Below are positions 16,847-24,852 of a DNA stretch of 64,000 bases, one piece after another (the stretch's first letter is position 1; each line of letters opens with the position of its first letter). This stretch comes from CAWJKP01 sp963843465 (GTDB lineage Bacteria; Planctomycetota; Planctomycetia; Pirellulales; Thermoguttaceae): assembly GCA_963843465.1 (NCBI GenBank), contig CAWJKP010000009.1:1-64000 (forward strand), written 5' to 3'. Below the pieces are notes generated by a model, which did no database searches, had not been told where the DNA came from, and saw only the letters and a list, made by a program, of their open reading frames with translations. Position numbers and translations under genes: made by a program.

Positions 16847-17377
16847 ATGACCGCCGGAAGACACGTCACCTCACTAACAAAGGATTGGAATACGCCCGCG
16901 GAATATGTCCAGGTCGTCCGGGATTTCTTCGGTGGCTGGATTGCTCTTGACCCGTGCTCCAATGACTACGCCCTCGTCGGAGCGAAAGTGGAGTACAAGC
17001 TGCCGGAACACGACGGGCTGCGAGAGACCTGGGATTTCCCCACGATCTACGTCAACCCGCCCTACGGCAGGAATACAAACGGGACCAGCATCAAGGACTG
17101 GCTGCTGAGGTGCAGCAATGCCTACGAGCAACATGAGTCGGAAATCATCGCCCTGATCCCCGTGGCAACCAACACTCGCCATTGGCAGGACAACGTGTTT
17201 CTAAGAGCAAGGAGTATTTGCTTCTTGCGGGTGCCCCGGCTGAAGTTCCTGCTTGCTGGCAAGGTCGTCGAGAAGGGAGCACCCATGTCCTGTTGCTTCG
17301 TGTACTGGGGACGAAGAGCGCCCTCCTTCAGGGCGTCTTTCACTCGTTTCGGGAAGGTGCTGGACGTGAACCCGTGA
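16847..17377 (+). CDS. Phage-type N6-adenine DNA methyltransferase (Dam family)
   Basis: 176 aa, intact member of the family seen frameshifted at 1,053. DWNTPAEYVQVVRDFF, WIALDPCSND and TIYVNPPYGRNTNG are the characteristic blocks, with NPPY catalytic. It ends with SCCFVYWG, typical of the family. Seventh DNA methylase. Confidence 0.85.
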   Translation: MTAGRHVTSLTKDWNTPAEYVQVVRDFFGGWIALDPCSNDYALVGAKVEYKLPEHDGLRETWDFPTIYVNPPYGRNTNGTSIKDWLLRCSNAYEQHESEIIALIPVATNTRHWQDNVFLRARSICFLRVPRLKFLLAGKVVEKGAPMSCCFVYWGRRAPSFRASFTRFGKVLDVNP

Positions 17378-17400
17378 ATCTGAATTAGGAGTCATGCCTG

Positions 17401-17700
17401 ATGGCAACCATCGAAGTTCTGGCAACGCTTGTCATAGTCTTCTTGGGGCTTCTCGTCTACAAGCTGCTGATACGCAGCCGGTGGTTCACCCGATTCGTGA
17501 GCGAAATCATCGAACCGCCGCCGGCCAGCGGCCAGGAGGTCGTCGCTCGTCTTCGCGCCGACCAAATCGACGCCCGGCAGGCTGCCAACGCCGCCGATCT
17601 GCAAGCGGTGGAGATCGCCCAGACCGCACAAGCCCTCCGGTCGGAAATCACCAAGCCGCGCAAGCCGCGCGTCGCCCGTAAGAAAAGCGAGGAACGCTAA
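17401..17700 (+). CDS. Small membrane-anchored protein
   Basis: 99 aa. N-terminal transmembrane helix (VLATLVIVFLGLLVYKLLI), then a charged, Ala-rich helical cytoplasmic region and a basic tail (KPRKPRVARKKSEER). Followed directly by promoter motif copy 5. Function unknown. Confidence 0.6.
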   Translation: MATIEVLATLVIVFLGLLVYKLLIRSRWFTRFVSEIIEPPPASGQEVVARLRADQIDARQAANAADLQAVEIAQTAQALRSEITKPRKPRVARKKSEER

Positions 17701-17735
17701 AACCAGTTTGAGAGTTTTCGCAACTCTTTATGTGA
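17701..17735 (+). promoter_or_regulatory. Recurrent promoter-like motif, intergenic copy
   Basis: AACCAGTTTG and TTTCGCAACTCTTTATGTG at the constant spacing, starting at the stop of the preceding gene and ending 49 nt before the SPFH gene ATG. Confidence 0.6.
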
Positions 17736-17784
17736 GCCTGGTGCTTGAAGCACCTATTCCAAGTTTCCTTCTGGAGCTACACCA

Positions 17785-19146
17785 ATGTCCTTGTCTCTTC
17801 CCGCAAAGGTGAAAATCACCTGTGCCCTTCTCGCCGTGATGGCCGTCCTGATCGTCACCGGAATCCTCTGGTCCGGCATGATCGGCCACAACGACTCCCA
17901 GAACTGGCAGGTCTGCCAGTCGATCACCGGCAAGGTCTCCATCATCGACTCCTCGGGCTACTACTTCAAGGGGTTCGCCACGATCTGGACCTACCCGCGT
18001 GCCATGCAAGCCTACTACTCGGCGAGCACGAAAGAGGGCGGCCCGCAGGACGACTCGATCCGGGTCACGTTCAACGACGGCGGCACGGCCCACATCAGCA
18101 GCTTCGTCAAGATCCAACTGCCGACCGACAACGAGCACCGTATGCTCATGCACCAGGACTTCAACGCCAACCCGGCCAACATCCTGGACGCCGTGCGCTC
18201 GCACCTTACGAACTGCATCAAGAGCACGGGCCCGATGATGTCCGCCAGCGAGAACCAGGCCAGCCGCAAGGCCGAGTTCAACCAGGTCGTCGAGGAGCAG
18301 CTTGCCAAGGGCCTCTTCGAGATGCGGCGTACCGAAGTCGAATTGAAGGACGTTTCCGAGAGCACCCCGCAGCCCGGCCCGGACGGCAAGCCCGTCACCA
18401 CGGAGAAGAAGGCCCACGTCATGGCGACGGAGGTTGTCCTGGGCGACAACGGGAAGCCGGTCATCGTGCAGGCGTCTCCCCTGGACCGCTACCGGATCGG
18501 CATCCTTCAATTCAGCGTCACCGAGACCCAGTACGACGAGCAGACCTTGGCCCAGTTCGCGGCCAAGAAGGAGTCCTACCTGAAGGCCGAGCAAGCCAAG
18601 GCCCAGCGGCAGGAAGAATACCAGCAGCGGCTCATGGTCACGGAAAAGGGACTCCGGCAGGTCGCCGAAATCAAGGCCGAGGAGAACCAGAAGAAAGAGC
18701 GGGCCCTGATCCAGGCCACCCAGGCGGCCGAGGTCGCCGTGATTACCAAGACCCAGGCCGTGACCGCCGCCGAGCAGAAGGTCGAAGTCGCCGCCAAGGC
18801 CCAGGCCGAAGCCGAGACCCTCAAGAAGATCGCCCAGATCAAGGCCGACACGGCCGAGATCGACAAGAAGGCGACCATATCGGCTGCCGAGGCCAAGCAG
18901 AAAGAGATCGAATTGGGCGGCGGCCTGGCGGAGAAAGACCGCATCCTGGCCACGATCAAGGCCGACCGGGACGCGAAGGTCGCCGAGGCCCTGGCAGGGA
19001 TCAAGGTGCCGGGCGTCGTGATCGTCGGCGGCGATGGCAAGGACGGCAAGGGCGCAAGCCTGACCGAGACCTTGATGAACCTCTTGCTGCTGCGGGCGAC
19101 CGGCGTTCTGCCGGCCGAGCCGCGGGCCGCTCAATGTCCCAACTAA
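17785..19146 (+). CDS. SPFH/band 7 (prohibitin-like) membrane protein
   Basis: 453 aa. N-terminal membrane anchor (ITCALLAVMAVLIVTGILW), then an SPFH-like domain (to about residue 260), then a long Ala/Glu/Lys coiled coil (about residues 265-390, QAKAQRQEEYQQRLMV to AAKAQAEAETLKKI), and a Gly-rich linker (GGDGKDGKG). This is the layout of flotillin/prohibitin-type scaffolds that form membrane rings. Large phages and mobile elements carry such proteins. It opens its own transcription block after a promoter-like motif, suggesting strong or separately timed expression. Role unproven; membrane remodelling or exclusion is possible. Confidence 0.75.
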   Translation: MSLSLPAKVKITCALLAVMAVLIVTGILWSGMIGHNDSQNWQVCQSITGKVSIIDSSGYYFKGFATIWTYPRAMQAYYSASTKEGGPQDDSIRVTFNDGGTAHISSFVKIQLPTDNEHRMLMHQDFNANPANILDAVRSHLTNCIKSTGPMMSASENQASRKAEFNQVVEEQLAKGLFEMRRTEVELKDVSESTPQPGPDGKPVTTEKKAHVMATEVVLGDNGKPVIVQASPLDRYRIGILQFSVTETQYDEQTLAQFAAKKESYLKAEQAKAQRQEEYQQRLMVTEKGLRQVAEIKAEENQKKERALIQATQAAEVAVITKTQAVTAAEQKVEVAAKAQAEAETLKKIAQIKADTAEIDKKATISAAEAKQKEIELGGGLAEKDRILATIKADRDAKVAEALAGIKVPGVVIVGGDGKDGKGASLTETLMNLLLLRATGVLPAEPRAAQCPN

Positions 19147-19308
19147 CCGGTCAAGCAACTCAAGCCGGATGTTGTAGTTCGCGGCTGCCGTAAGGCTCAA
19201 TCCTCAAACCGCCGTAGACGGCCGACGTGACCGGGGACCAGTGATACTGGCGAGACCGGGGCCGATCAACTACTGAAGCACTGTCCTGTTTCCCTCTGGA
19301 GCAACGTC

Positions 19309-19548
19309 ATGTCCGACAAGTTGGATCAGATCAAAGAGAAGATCGAGACCGCCATCAGCCACGGAGTTGGAGCCGTCAAGAAGGCCATCGGCATCGGCAA
19401 GACGGAGGCCGCCAAGGCCGTGACCGCCGCCGAGCCCACCGTCGCCAAGGCCGAGGCTGCCGTCGCGCAGGCCACCACCAAGCTCAAAGCCGACGCCGAC
19501 GCCACCCTGGCCACGCCGCCGGCCACCCCGGCCGCCCCGGCGAGCTAG
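19309..19548 (+). CDS. Small Ala/Lys-rich helical protein
   Basis: 79 aa, very rich in Ala, Lys, Glu and Thr, low complexity (TEAAKAVTAAEPTVAKAEAAVAQ). It has a predicted helical rod and a Pro/Ala tail. Good RBS region (CTGGAGCAACGTC) before the ATG. May be a histone H1-like or amphipathic coat-type protein; not assignable. Confidence 0.55.
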   Translation: MSDKLDQIKEKIETAISHGVGAVKKAIGIGKTEAAKAVTAAEPTVAKAEAAVAQATTKLKADADATLATPPATPAAPAS

Positions 19549-19553
19549 TGCCA

Positions 19554-19625
19554 ACAACAGCCATCGTCTAACGGCAGGACACCGGCTTCCAGCCGGCAAT
19601 GCGGGTTCGATTCCCGCTGGTTGTA
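19554..19625 (+). tRNA. tRNA-Gly(TCC), isolated
   Basis: T arm GCGGG-TTCGATT-CCCGC, acceptor ACAACAG/TGGTTGT (two weak pairs), anticodon loop CTTCCAG on a CCGG/CCGG stem. No encoded CCA. Lies 5 nt after a stop codon inside the + strand gene chain, 28 kb from the main tRNA array, which encodes another Gly(TCC). Confidence 0.8.
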
Positions 19626-19644
19626 CTGACCAAGGAGCTGCACC

Positions 19645-20172
19645 ATGCCCAGCGAAGTCGTTCTGAGTCGCCGAAACCTGCTCTCCCTCCTCCACAAGGT
19701 GGAGATGCCCGGGAGCTTCTGCACCATCGTCAAGCCGGACGGCACCGCCATCAAGGCCGAACCGGACGAGGTTCACTACGCTAACCGGGTCGGCGGCCCC
19801 GGCACAATGCACCCGGACACCGAGCAATTCGTGGCCGACCTGGAAGAGGCCCTGAAGATCGTTCGCCGGAAGCGGGCCGCCCCAATCGACCCGACTGTCG
19901 GCAAGGCCATTGAAGATTGTGCCAATGCCTCCCGAGCCAAGGAGGCTCCAGGCCCAGTCATTACAGTCACCAATCCCAATCCGGTTCTGCCGGACATGCC
20001 CGTCGCCTTCACGTCGATCCATCGCCGTGCCGAAGATGTCGCCTGGCCGACGTGCCAATCGGCCGCCGAACTGGTGCAAGATGCCAAGGTGCCCAGCGCC
20101 GGCGAACATGGCGAAAAGCTACTCCACTACAACCGCCTGGCGAGGAAGCCATCTCAAGGAGAGACGACGTGA
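19645..20172 (+). CDS. Hypothetical protein
   Basis: 175 aa. The best-looking part is residues 1-95 (SRRNLLSLLHKVEMPGSFCTIVKPDG, FVADLEEALKIVRRKRAAP). The later part is Pro/Ala-rich. Follows the tRNA-Gly by 19 nt; the stop overlaps a GTG at 20,169. No known domain. Confidence 0.5.
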   Translation: MPSEVVLSRRNLLSLLHKVEMPGSFCTIVKPDGTAIKAEPDEVHYANRVGGPGTMHPDTEQFVADLEEALKIVRRKRAAPIDPTVGKAIEDCANASRAKEAPGPVITVTNPNPVLPDMPVAFTSIHRRAEDVAWPTCQSAAELVQDAKVPSAGEHGEKLLHYNRLARKPSQGETT

Positions 20173-20214
20173 CCGACACCAAGACCGACGCAAGACCAAG
20201 ACGCGAAAGCAAGC

Positions 20215-20613
20215 GTGGAACTGACGAAAAACGCCGAGGGGACCTGGCTCAATGTCGAGTTCGGCGGCCGGACGGCCACCCTCTCCCTGAACAACAGCAA
20301 CCACGGCCCGATGGTCACGAGCATCCTGACCGACTGGGCCGAGAGCCACTTCCGGCCCGCAGGGCCTCTGCAAGAAGACTCTCGTGGTCCTGACCGAGTG
20401 CTTGCTGGCCGGCGTCACGGTCCTGGTGTTGCTGGGGATCATCGGCGGCGCAATGTGGCTCATTTACACGAACGGCTCCTCCCTGGCCCAAGGCTTCGGC
20501 CTGGCCCTCGGTGCTGGTGTTCTCGGCGGTGCAGTGCGTTACTTCAGGATCACCCGCCGGGCCATGCACAAGCTGTTCAACGGCGGCCTTTTCCGATGAC
20601 TGACGAGTTGTAG
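20215..20613 (+). CDS. Hypothetical protein, frame uncertain at both ends
   Basis: Reliable text is limited to about 20,215-20,385 (ELTKNAEGTWLNVEFGGRTATL, HGPMVTSILTDWAESHFRP). A GTG at 20,169 overlapping the previous stop would be the natural start if one base is missing near 20,200. After 20,385 the frame is Arg/Pro-rich and overlaps the membrane protein below, so the true end is probably near 20,390. Confidence 0.4.
   Translation: MELTKNAEGTWLNVEFGGRTATLSLNNSNHGPMVTSILTDWAESHFRPAGPLQEDSRGPDRVLAGRRHGPGVAGDHRRRNVAHLHERLLPGPRLRPGPRCWCSRRCSALLQDHPPGHAQAVQRRPFPMTDEL
20384..20599 (+). CDS. Small two-helix membrane protein
   Basis: 71 aa from GTG 20,384. Two hydrophobic helices (CLLAGVTVLVLLGIIGGAMWLIY and GFGLALGAGVLGGAV) then a basic tail (RYFRITRRAMHKLF). 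Ends 7 nt before the first CRISPR repeat. Function unknown. Confidence 0.55.
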   Translation: MVLTECLLAGVTVLVLLGIIGGAMWLIYTNGSSLAQGFGLALGAGVLGGAVRYFRITRRAMHKLFNGGLFR

Positions 20614-20842
20614 TCGCCCGGGAACCAAAGCCCCCGAACAACGCACCGGATTCACGGTCGCGATCGACTCGTCCGTTGTAGCCGCCCGGGAAACAAAGCA
20701 CCCGAACAATGCTGCAAGCAGACCTTCGTCTGTCGAACAGGTTGTAGCCGCCCGGGAAACAAAGCACCCGAACAGTTTGCCCACATGGAAAGTATTCCCT
20801 TCGGTAAGTTGTAGCCGCCCGGAAAACAAAGCATCCGAACAA
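20607..20842 (+). CRISPR. Four-repeat CRISPR array, type II-like
   Basis: Repeats of about 35-36 nt start at 20,607, 20,675, 20,741 and 20,808 (periods 68, 66, 67; spacers about 31-33 nt). Repeat text: GTTGTAGCCGCCCGGGAAAC then AAAGCACCCGAACA. Repeats 2 and 3 are identical except the last bases. Repeat 1 differs at three positions and repeat 4 at two, so both ends are slightly degenerate. The GTTGTAG start is typical of type II repeats. The three spacers are unrelated to each other and I see no match to them in the window. No cas1, cas2 or csn2 nearby. Confidence 0.85.
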
Positions 20843-20923
20843 TCTGTCCGCCGCAACAGGTTGTCGTATAAGTTCTCGCATCGAGCTAGCGGCAGAATTT
20901 CCCAGAAAATCTCCCTCCGCCAA

Positions 20924-20958
20924 AACCACTTTTCCAGATTTTGCAACTCTTAGTATGG
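20924..20958 (+). promoter_or_regulatory. Recurrent promoter-like motif upstream of tracrRNA and cas9-like gene
   Basis: AACCACTTTT and TTTTGCAACTCTTAGTATGG at the constant spacing. It ends about 30 nt upstream of the tracrRNA anti-repeat, so a start near 20,965-20,975 would produce the tracrRNA. Confidence 0.6.
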
Positions 20959-20987
20959 GCAGGGGCACATGACCCGTACAACGAACG

Positions 20988-21100
20988 AATGCTTTGTTTC
21001 CGGTTGACTACAAAGAGCCGTTGCCCGGGGACGCACCAGTGGTCGGGACAGACCCCTGCTCTGCACAACTCCCTTGGCTTATTCGGTGAGTCCTGAAGCG
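20988..21100 (+). ncRNA. tracrRNA
   Basis: TGCTTTGTTTCC (20,990-21,001) and CTACAA (21,008-21,013) are exact reverse complements of GGAAACAAAGCA and TTGTAG in the CRISPR repeat. An unpaired GGTTGA faces CGCCC between them, giving the stem-bulge-stem of a type II repeat:anti-repeat duplex. Orientation (anti-repeat first, + strand) is correct for a tracrRNA. The following 85 nt contain possible hairpins (CCCGG...TCGGG; CAGA...TCTG). No U-tract terminator is evident, so the 3' end is approximate and the RNA may continue into the cas9-like transcript. Confidence 0.75.
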
Positions 21101-21121
21101 ACCTTTTGAGTGAGGATGACC

Positions 21122-24081
21122 ATGACCTTCTGCTTGGGAATCGACTACGGCGAAAAGTACATCGGCTTCAGCGTCGTGGAGCAAACGGCCGAAGGCAACA
21201 TCCCGCGGTTCCTCGGCACGATGGAAGTCCAACGAAAGCCTATCGAAACGACCCTGGACAGCCGCGCCGTGGCTCGACGGCGCGCAGAACGAGGAAGACG
21301 AAACGCCGCCGACTGAAAAGGCTGGGGGCGGCTTTCGTCAGCCTGGGTCTGCCGTCTGAGCAGGCTGACGAGTTGCTCCGCTATTGTAGCGGTCGCGGCT
21401 TCCGCCAGCCTGCCAAGGAAGACCAGGAGCAGGACCAGAAAGAAATGCCGTTTGCTATCTCCCGGGACGAATTTCTAACCGCCTTGACCCAGGAAATCAA
21501 GCGTCTCGTCGCCAGTGAAGATCAGGAGCGGGTCCTGGCCGTATGCCGCCGGCACCTTCGCCGCGAAATCCGCCCTATGCGGGTCGAGAACCGCAAGCCG
21601 TCAAAATGCGCCTGGGAAGGTTGTGACCGCAATGTCCGACGGGCCAAGAATGCCAAGCGCGAACGGTTGCGGCAGGCACTTTTCTCCTGGCTCACCGACA
21701 TCATCCGTCGGCGGGAGTCCCCGGCCCAACTCTGGCAAGCCCTGGAATCGTGGATCGACAGGGCCCTTGCATCGCCCACGAGCGGTGCCGTTCAAGGCGC
21801 TATACACGCTGGTCCCGGAGCCGGCCTTTCAGAAGCACAAGGCCGTCTACGAGAAGAACATACGCGACATACTTCAGGGGGAATCCGCGGGACGTACTCG
21901 CTTCTGCTGTGAACACTCTAATGTCTACATCCAGTATGCTGTCACGGGGCGGACGATTCCGACCAAGACCGACTTCTCGCCAGCCGACGTGGGCCGCATC
22001 GAACAGAAAATCTTCACCGACCTGTGGCGCTACCTTGAGGCCCGCGTGCTGCCCCTGGTCGGCCAGATCGACGAAATCGTCGTGGAGCGCGTGGCCTTCG
22101 ACGTGTTGCGGGGCTACCACCCGGACCGCAAGCAGGACAAGTCGATCAATGAGGCGGAAGCCTACAAGCACTACCAGCAGGGACCTGCCTACGGCTTCCA
22201 GGACCGGCGGGAAATGCTCACCAAAGAGTTCGACGGCCGATGCGCCTACTGCGGAAAGAGGTCGCCGCTGACGGAGGTCGAGCACCTGCTACCGCAAAGT
22301 CGATTCCCCTTCGACGCCTACCTGAACATCGTGCCTGCCTGTCCCGCCTGCAACGCACAAAAGGGTTCCCGCACGGCGGCCGAGGCCGGCATGACAATCC
22401 ACGACGACGCCTACGAAGCCTACAGCAAATACGTGGGCAAGCGGAAGATCGACGGCTTCCGCGCCAGGCACCCCTATCACGATACCAAGAAGGGCCTCTT
22501 GAATCGGATGCGTCACGCGGGCTCGGCCTTGGACGCCGAGCAGGCCCTGGCCATGATTCTCTCCGATCTGACCCATATCGGCAACAGCCAGCAGGGCCCG
22601 CGGCCGTTGGCCCGCTACCTCGCCCAGTGCATCGAGACCCGCACAGGAAAGCCCTGTGCGATTCGAGCCCAGTCGGGGCGTCTTACAGCCCTTTACCGCA
22701 CCATCATGCTGCCCGAGTACGCCAAGGACCACGGCGACGACTACAATCACGCCATTGACGCCGCTATCCTGGCCTGTAAAGTCCCTTCCTTTGGCGATTG
22801 GAGCGCTCCCCTGCGACGGGTCAGCCAGTCGCACGCCTGCCGTTGGCGGGAACGGGTGCTCAAGGCATCTCCGCTGCTTTTCGAGAAGCGGCCCGCCGTG
22901 CCTGCCGATGCCATCCTGGAGATCATTCCCGGCTTCGAGACGCTCCTGCCCGGAGGTTATGTGCGAGTGAGGCTGAGTTCCTTCAACTGGAATAAGAAGA
23001 ACCAGGCCACCTGCAAACTGGACCCCGTGGGCACCAACAAGGCTCACCGGGAAAAATCAGAAGCGGGCGTCCGCCGCGGAGTTCCATCAGGAGCTAAAGG
23101 ACCTGATCGCCCTGGTGGCCAAGGAGGCGGCGGCCCCGCCCGAAGTGGAAGCGGAAACGGCCCTGCGAAGCGGAAGCGGGGTCAGGCAAGCGAAAGACGC
23201 GAAAGAAGAAGCCGGCCTTGAAGATGCTGGAACAGTCCATCCGTAAGGTCACTTCCAGCGGTCTGCGCACGTATCTCTTGGCAGACATGCTACACGCCGA
23301 TGCCCGACTTCTGGAGTACCTCCGGGCATCTATCAACACCGAGGGTATGGGCACGCACCCGAATGACTTGAATCGCCGGAAACTGCTGGATGACTTCCGG
23401 GCCGGCAAGAACGACGAAATCCCACAGATGGGGATCTCGCTGACCAAAGCTGGCGGCAATTTTACCGTCCCGCGCAAGACAGATTCACAACTGCTAGGAC
23501 GATTCCAGGCCGCCCCCTCGTCACTGCAATGCCTTTATGTGGGCTACCAGTGCGAAAAGGGAGTCCTGGAGGAGAAGCTGGTGATCTTTAAGGTCAACCG
23601 GATCTTTCAGGTGACGGAGCCCAAGGTCAAGGTGCCGAATGACAGCCCCCTGGTGACAGGCCGGCCGCTGGGGTCACAGGAGAAGGAGGCCGACTTCTCT
23701 GCTCGCTGGGTCGCCGCCTTCCGCGAGTATTGCCGGGCCCAAGGCATCGAGCGAGTGGAGCGAGTGACGCAAGGATGCGTGATCGAGCGGGGCGACGGCA
23801 GTTGCTTCTATGTGCAAAACTTGGACCTATCCAAGAATTCGCTCACCCCCGCGGCGCTGCGCGACATCAAGAATGTTTTTCGGTCCCCCTTGTGCGCGGC
23901 CGTGGTCAACAAGCAAGCAAAGCTGCTCAGCAACAGCGTTCCCTACGACCATGCCAGCGGCAATGTTGCAGCCGCCCAAGAAACAAAGCAGCCGAACAGC
24001 GAGGCACTCGAAGCCAACGACACGGAAGAAGTCGGAGCCACCCGAACGACTGGATGTTCACACGACTGGCGTTACTGCTAG
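21122..24081 (+). CDS. Cas9-like RuvC-HNH effector, about 985 codons, frameshifted
   Basis: RNA-guided nuclease of the Cas9/IscB superfamily. Domains in order: RuvC-I (CLGIDYGEKYIGFS, catalytic Asp in GIDYG); Arg-rich bridge helix (RTRKTKRRRLKRL); a short REC-like region of about 245 aa with a likely zinc knuckle (CAWEGC ... RFCCEH); RuvC-II (IDEIVVERVAFD); HNH (CAYCGKRSPLTEVEHLLPQ ... CPACNAQKGSRT); RuvC-III (YNHAIDAAILA); a C-terminal part of about 430 aa with a basic linker (SGKRKTRKK) and beta-rich WED/PI-like text. Frame changes occur near 21,285, 21,780, 23,055 and 23,165, so it is a pseudogene or carries sequence errors; all catalytic residues are present. The last 40 codons cross a degenerate CRISPR repeat. 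Starts at ATG 21,116 or GTG 21,110 are also possible. Small REC plus zinc knuckle recalls compact Cas9 lineages (II-C/II-D); subtype unresolved. Confidence 0.85.
23965..24050 (+). CRISPR. Degenerate CRISPR repeat pair inside the 3' end of the cas9-like gene
   Basis: Positions 23,965-23,999 match the array repeat with four differences in 35 (GTTGCAGCCGCCCAAGAAAC then AAAGCAGCCGAACAG). At 24,031, exactly 66 bp later, GTCGGAGCCACCCG matches 11 of the first 14 repeat bases. The 31-nt gap is spacer-sized. Likely remnant of a second array flanking the effector. Confidence 0.65.
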
Positions 24082-24090
24082 CGACTGCCA

Positions 24091-24246
24091 CTAACCACCA
24101 CCGCTGGCTTCCCCGGCATCTTCGCGCGATTCAAGTTGACGTTCCAACTCGACTAATTCCGCTTCCTCATCCTCCAGCAGCGATTCAAGCATCTCGACGA
24201 TTTCCGTCTTGCGTTCGACAAGCTGGCGTAATTCGTCCAGGTGCAT
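24091..24246 (-). CDS. Small coiled-coil protein
   Basis: 51 aa, ATG at 24,246 on the minus strand. Strong heptad pattern (LRQLVERKTEIVEMLESLL, EEAELVELERQLES), ending in GGG. It is convergent with the cas9-like gene and downstream of the next small gene, with which it probably forms a two-gene unit. Function unknown. Confidence 0.5.
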   Translation of the reverse strand: MHLDELRQLVERKTEIVEMLESLLEDEEAELVELERQLESREDAGEASGGG

Positions 24247-24252
24247 GGCGGG

Positions 24253-24462
24253 CTACTCACCGTCCGAGAAACCATTTCGTGTGAGCCTCATGGCCATCGC
24301 ACAGGCCGCGGACCAGACTTCATGCGGAGTGTCGGCAATGGCGATGATGGTGTGCCCGCAACTTCCGGCAAACACCCACCATTGACCGTCAATTTGTTGC
24401 CCTCGGCCAAGGGTTCTCCAGCCGAGACACTGAAGGCGATGTCGCATTTCGGTAATGAGCAT
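24253..24462 (-). CDS. Small hypothetical protein
   Basis: 69 aa. Compact globular-looking sequence with Trp and Cys (DGQWWVFAGSCGHTIIAIADT, VWSAACAMAMRL). Lies just upstream of the coiled-coil gene on the minus strand. No family assigned. Confidence 0.5.
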   Translation of the reverse strand: MLITEMRHRLQCLGWRTLGRGQQIDGQWWVFAGSCGHTIIAIADTPHEVWSAACAMAMRLTRNGFSDGE

Positions 24463-24657
24463 GGATGGCCCGCCAAGAAAACAAAACAGGGGGCGTCAAA
24501 CCAAGGATGCTCCCGAAACCCCGACCAAGGGGCACAGATGAACAGCACTCGGCCGACGCCCCCATGCAGCAGCGATTTTTCCAGGGCTGTTCATTTGCCC
24601 GACTCTTGGGTGCCCCCTCATTTTAGCCCCGCCATCCCGCCACGCGACCCCCCACAT

Positions 24658-24769
24658 AAGTCTAATTAAATATGGCGTTCATCTGGCCTGCAAATCTTGC
24701 TCAGTGTGCCATATTTGCAATGTATTCAGCCGGCATCCTGGACATATACTGCCATATTTAATTAGACTT
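24658..24769. repeat. Perfect 19-bp inverted repeat flanking 74 bp
   Basis: AAGTCTAATTAAATATGGC at 24,658-24,676 and its exact reverse complement at 24,751-24,769. A partial third copy (GCCATATTTGCAATG) lies inside at about 24,709. It is AT-rich in a GC-rich setting and sits just upstream of the transposase. It could be a MITE, the left end of the insertion sequence, or a regulatory palindrome. I find no matching right end after the transposase. Confidence 0.6.
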
Positions 24770-24852
24770 CTTGGGCCATTTCTGCTATCCTCGTGGCTGC
24801 GCGCACGCACGGTGCGGCCCGCCATCCATCTGCGTTTACGGAGGAAGCAGTC

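Noticed and set aside
20315..20968. Minus-strand ORFs with a repeated FGCFVSRAATT-like segment
   Set aside because: The repeats are the reverse translation of the CRISPR repeats, with the same 66-68 bp period. Not a repeat protein.
1..24081. Calling region A a prophage
   Set aside because: No terminase, portal, capsid, tail, integrase or lysis genes are visible. The methylases, exonuclease and SPFH protein fit a phage but also a plasmid or integrative element.
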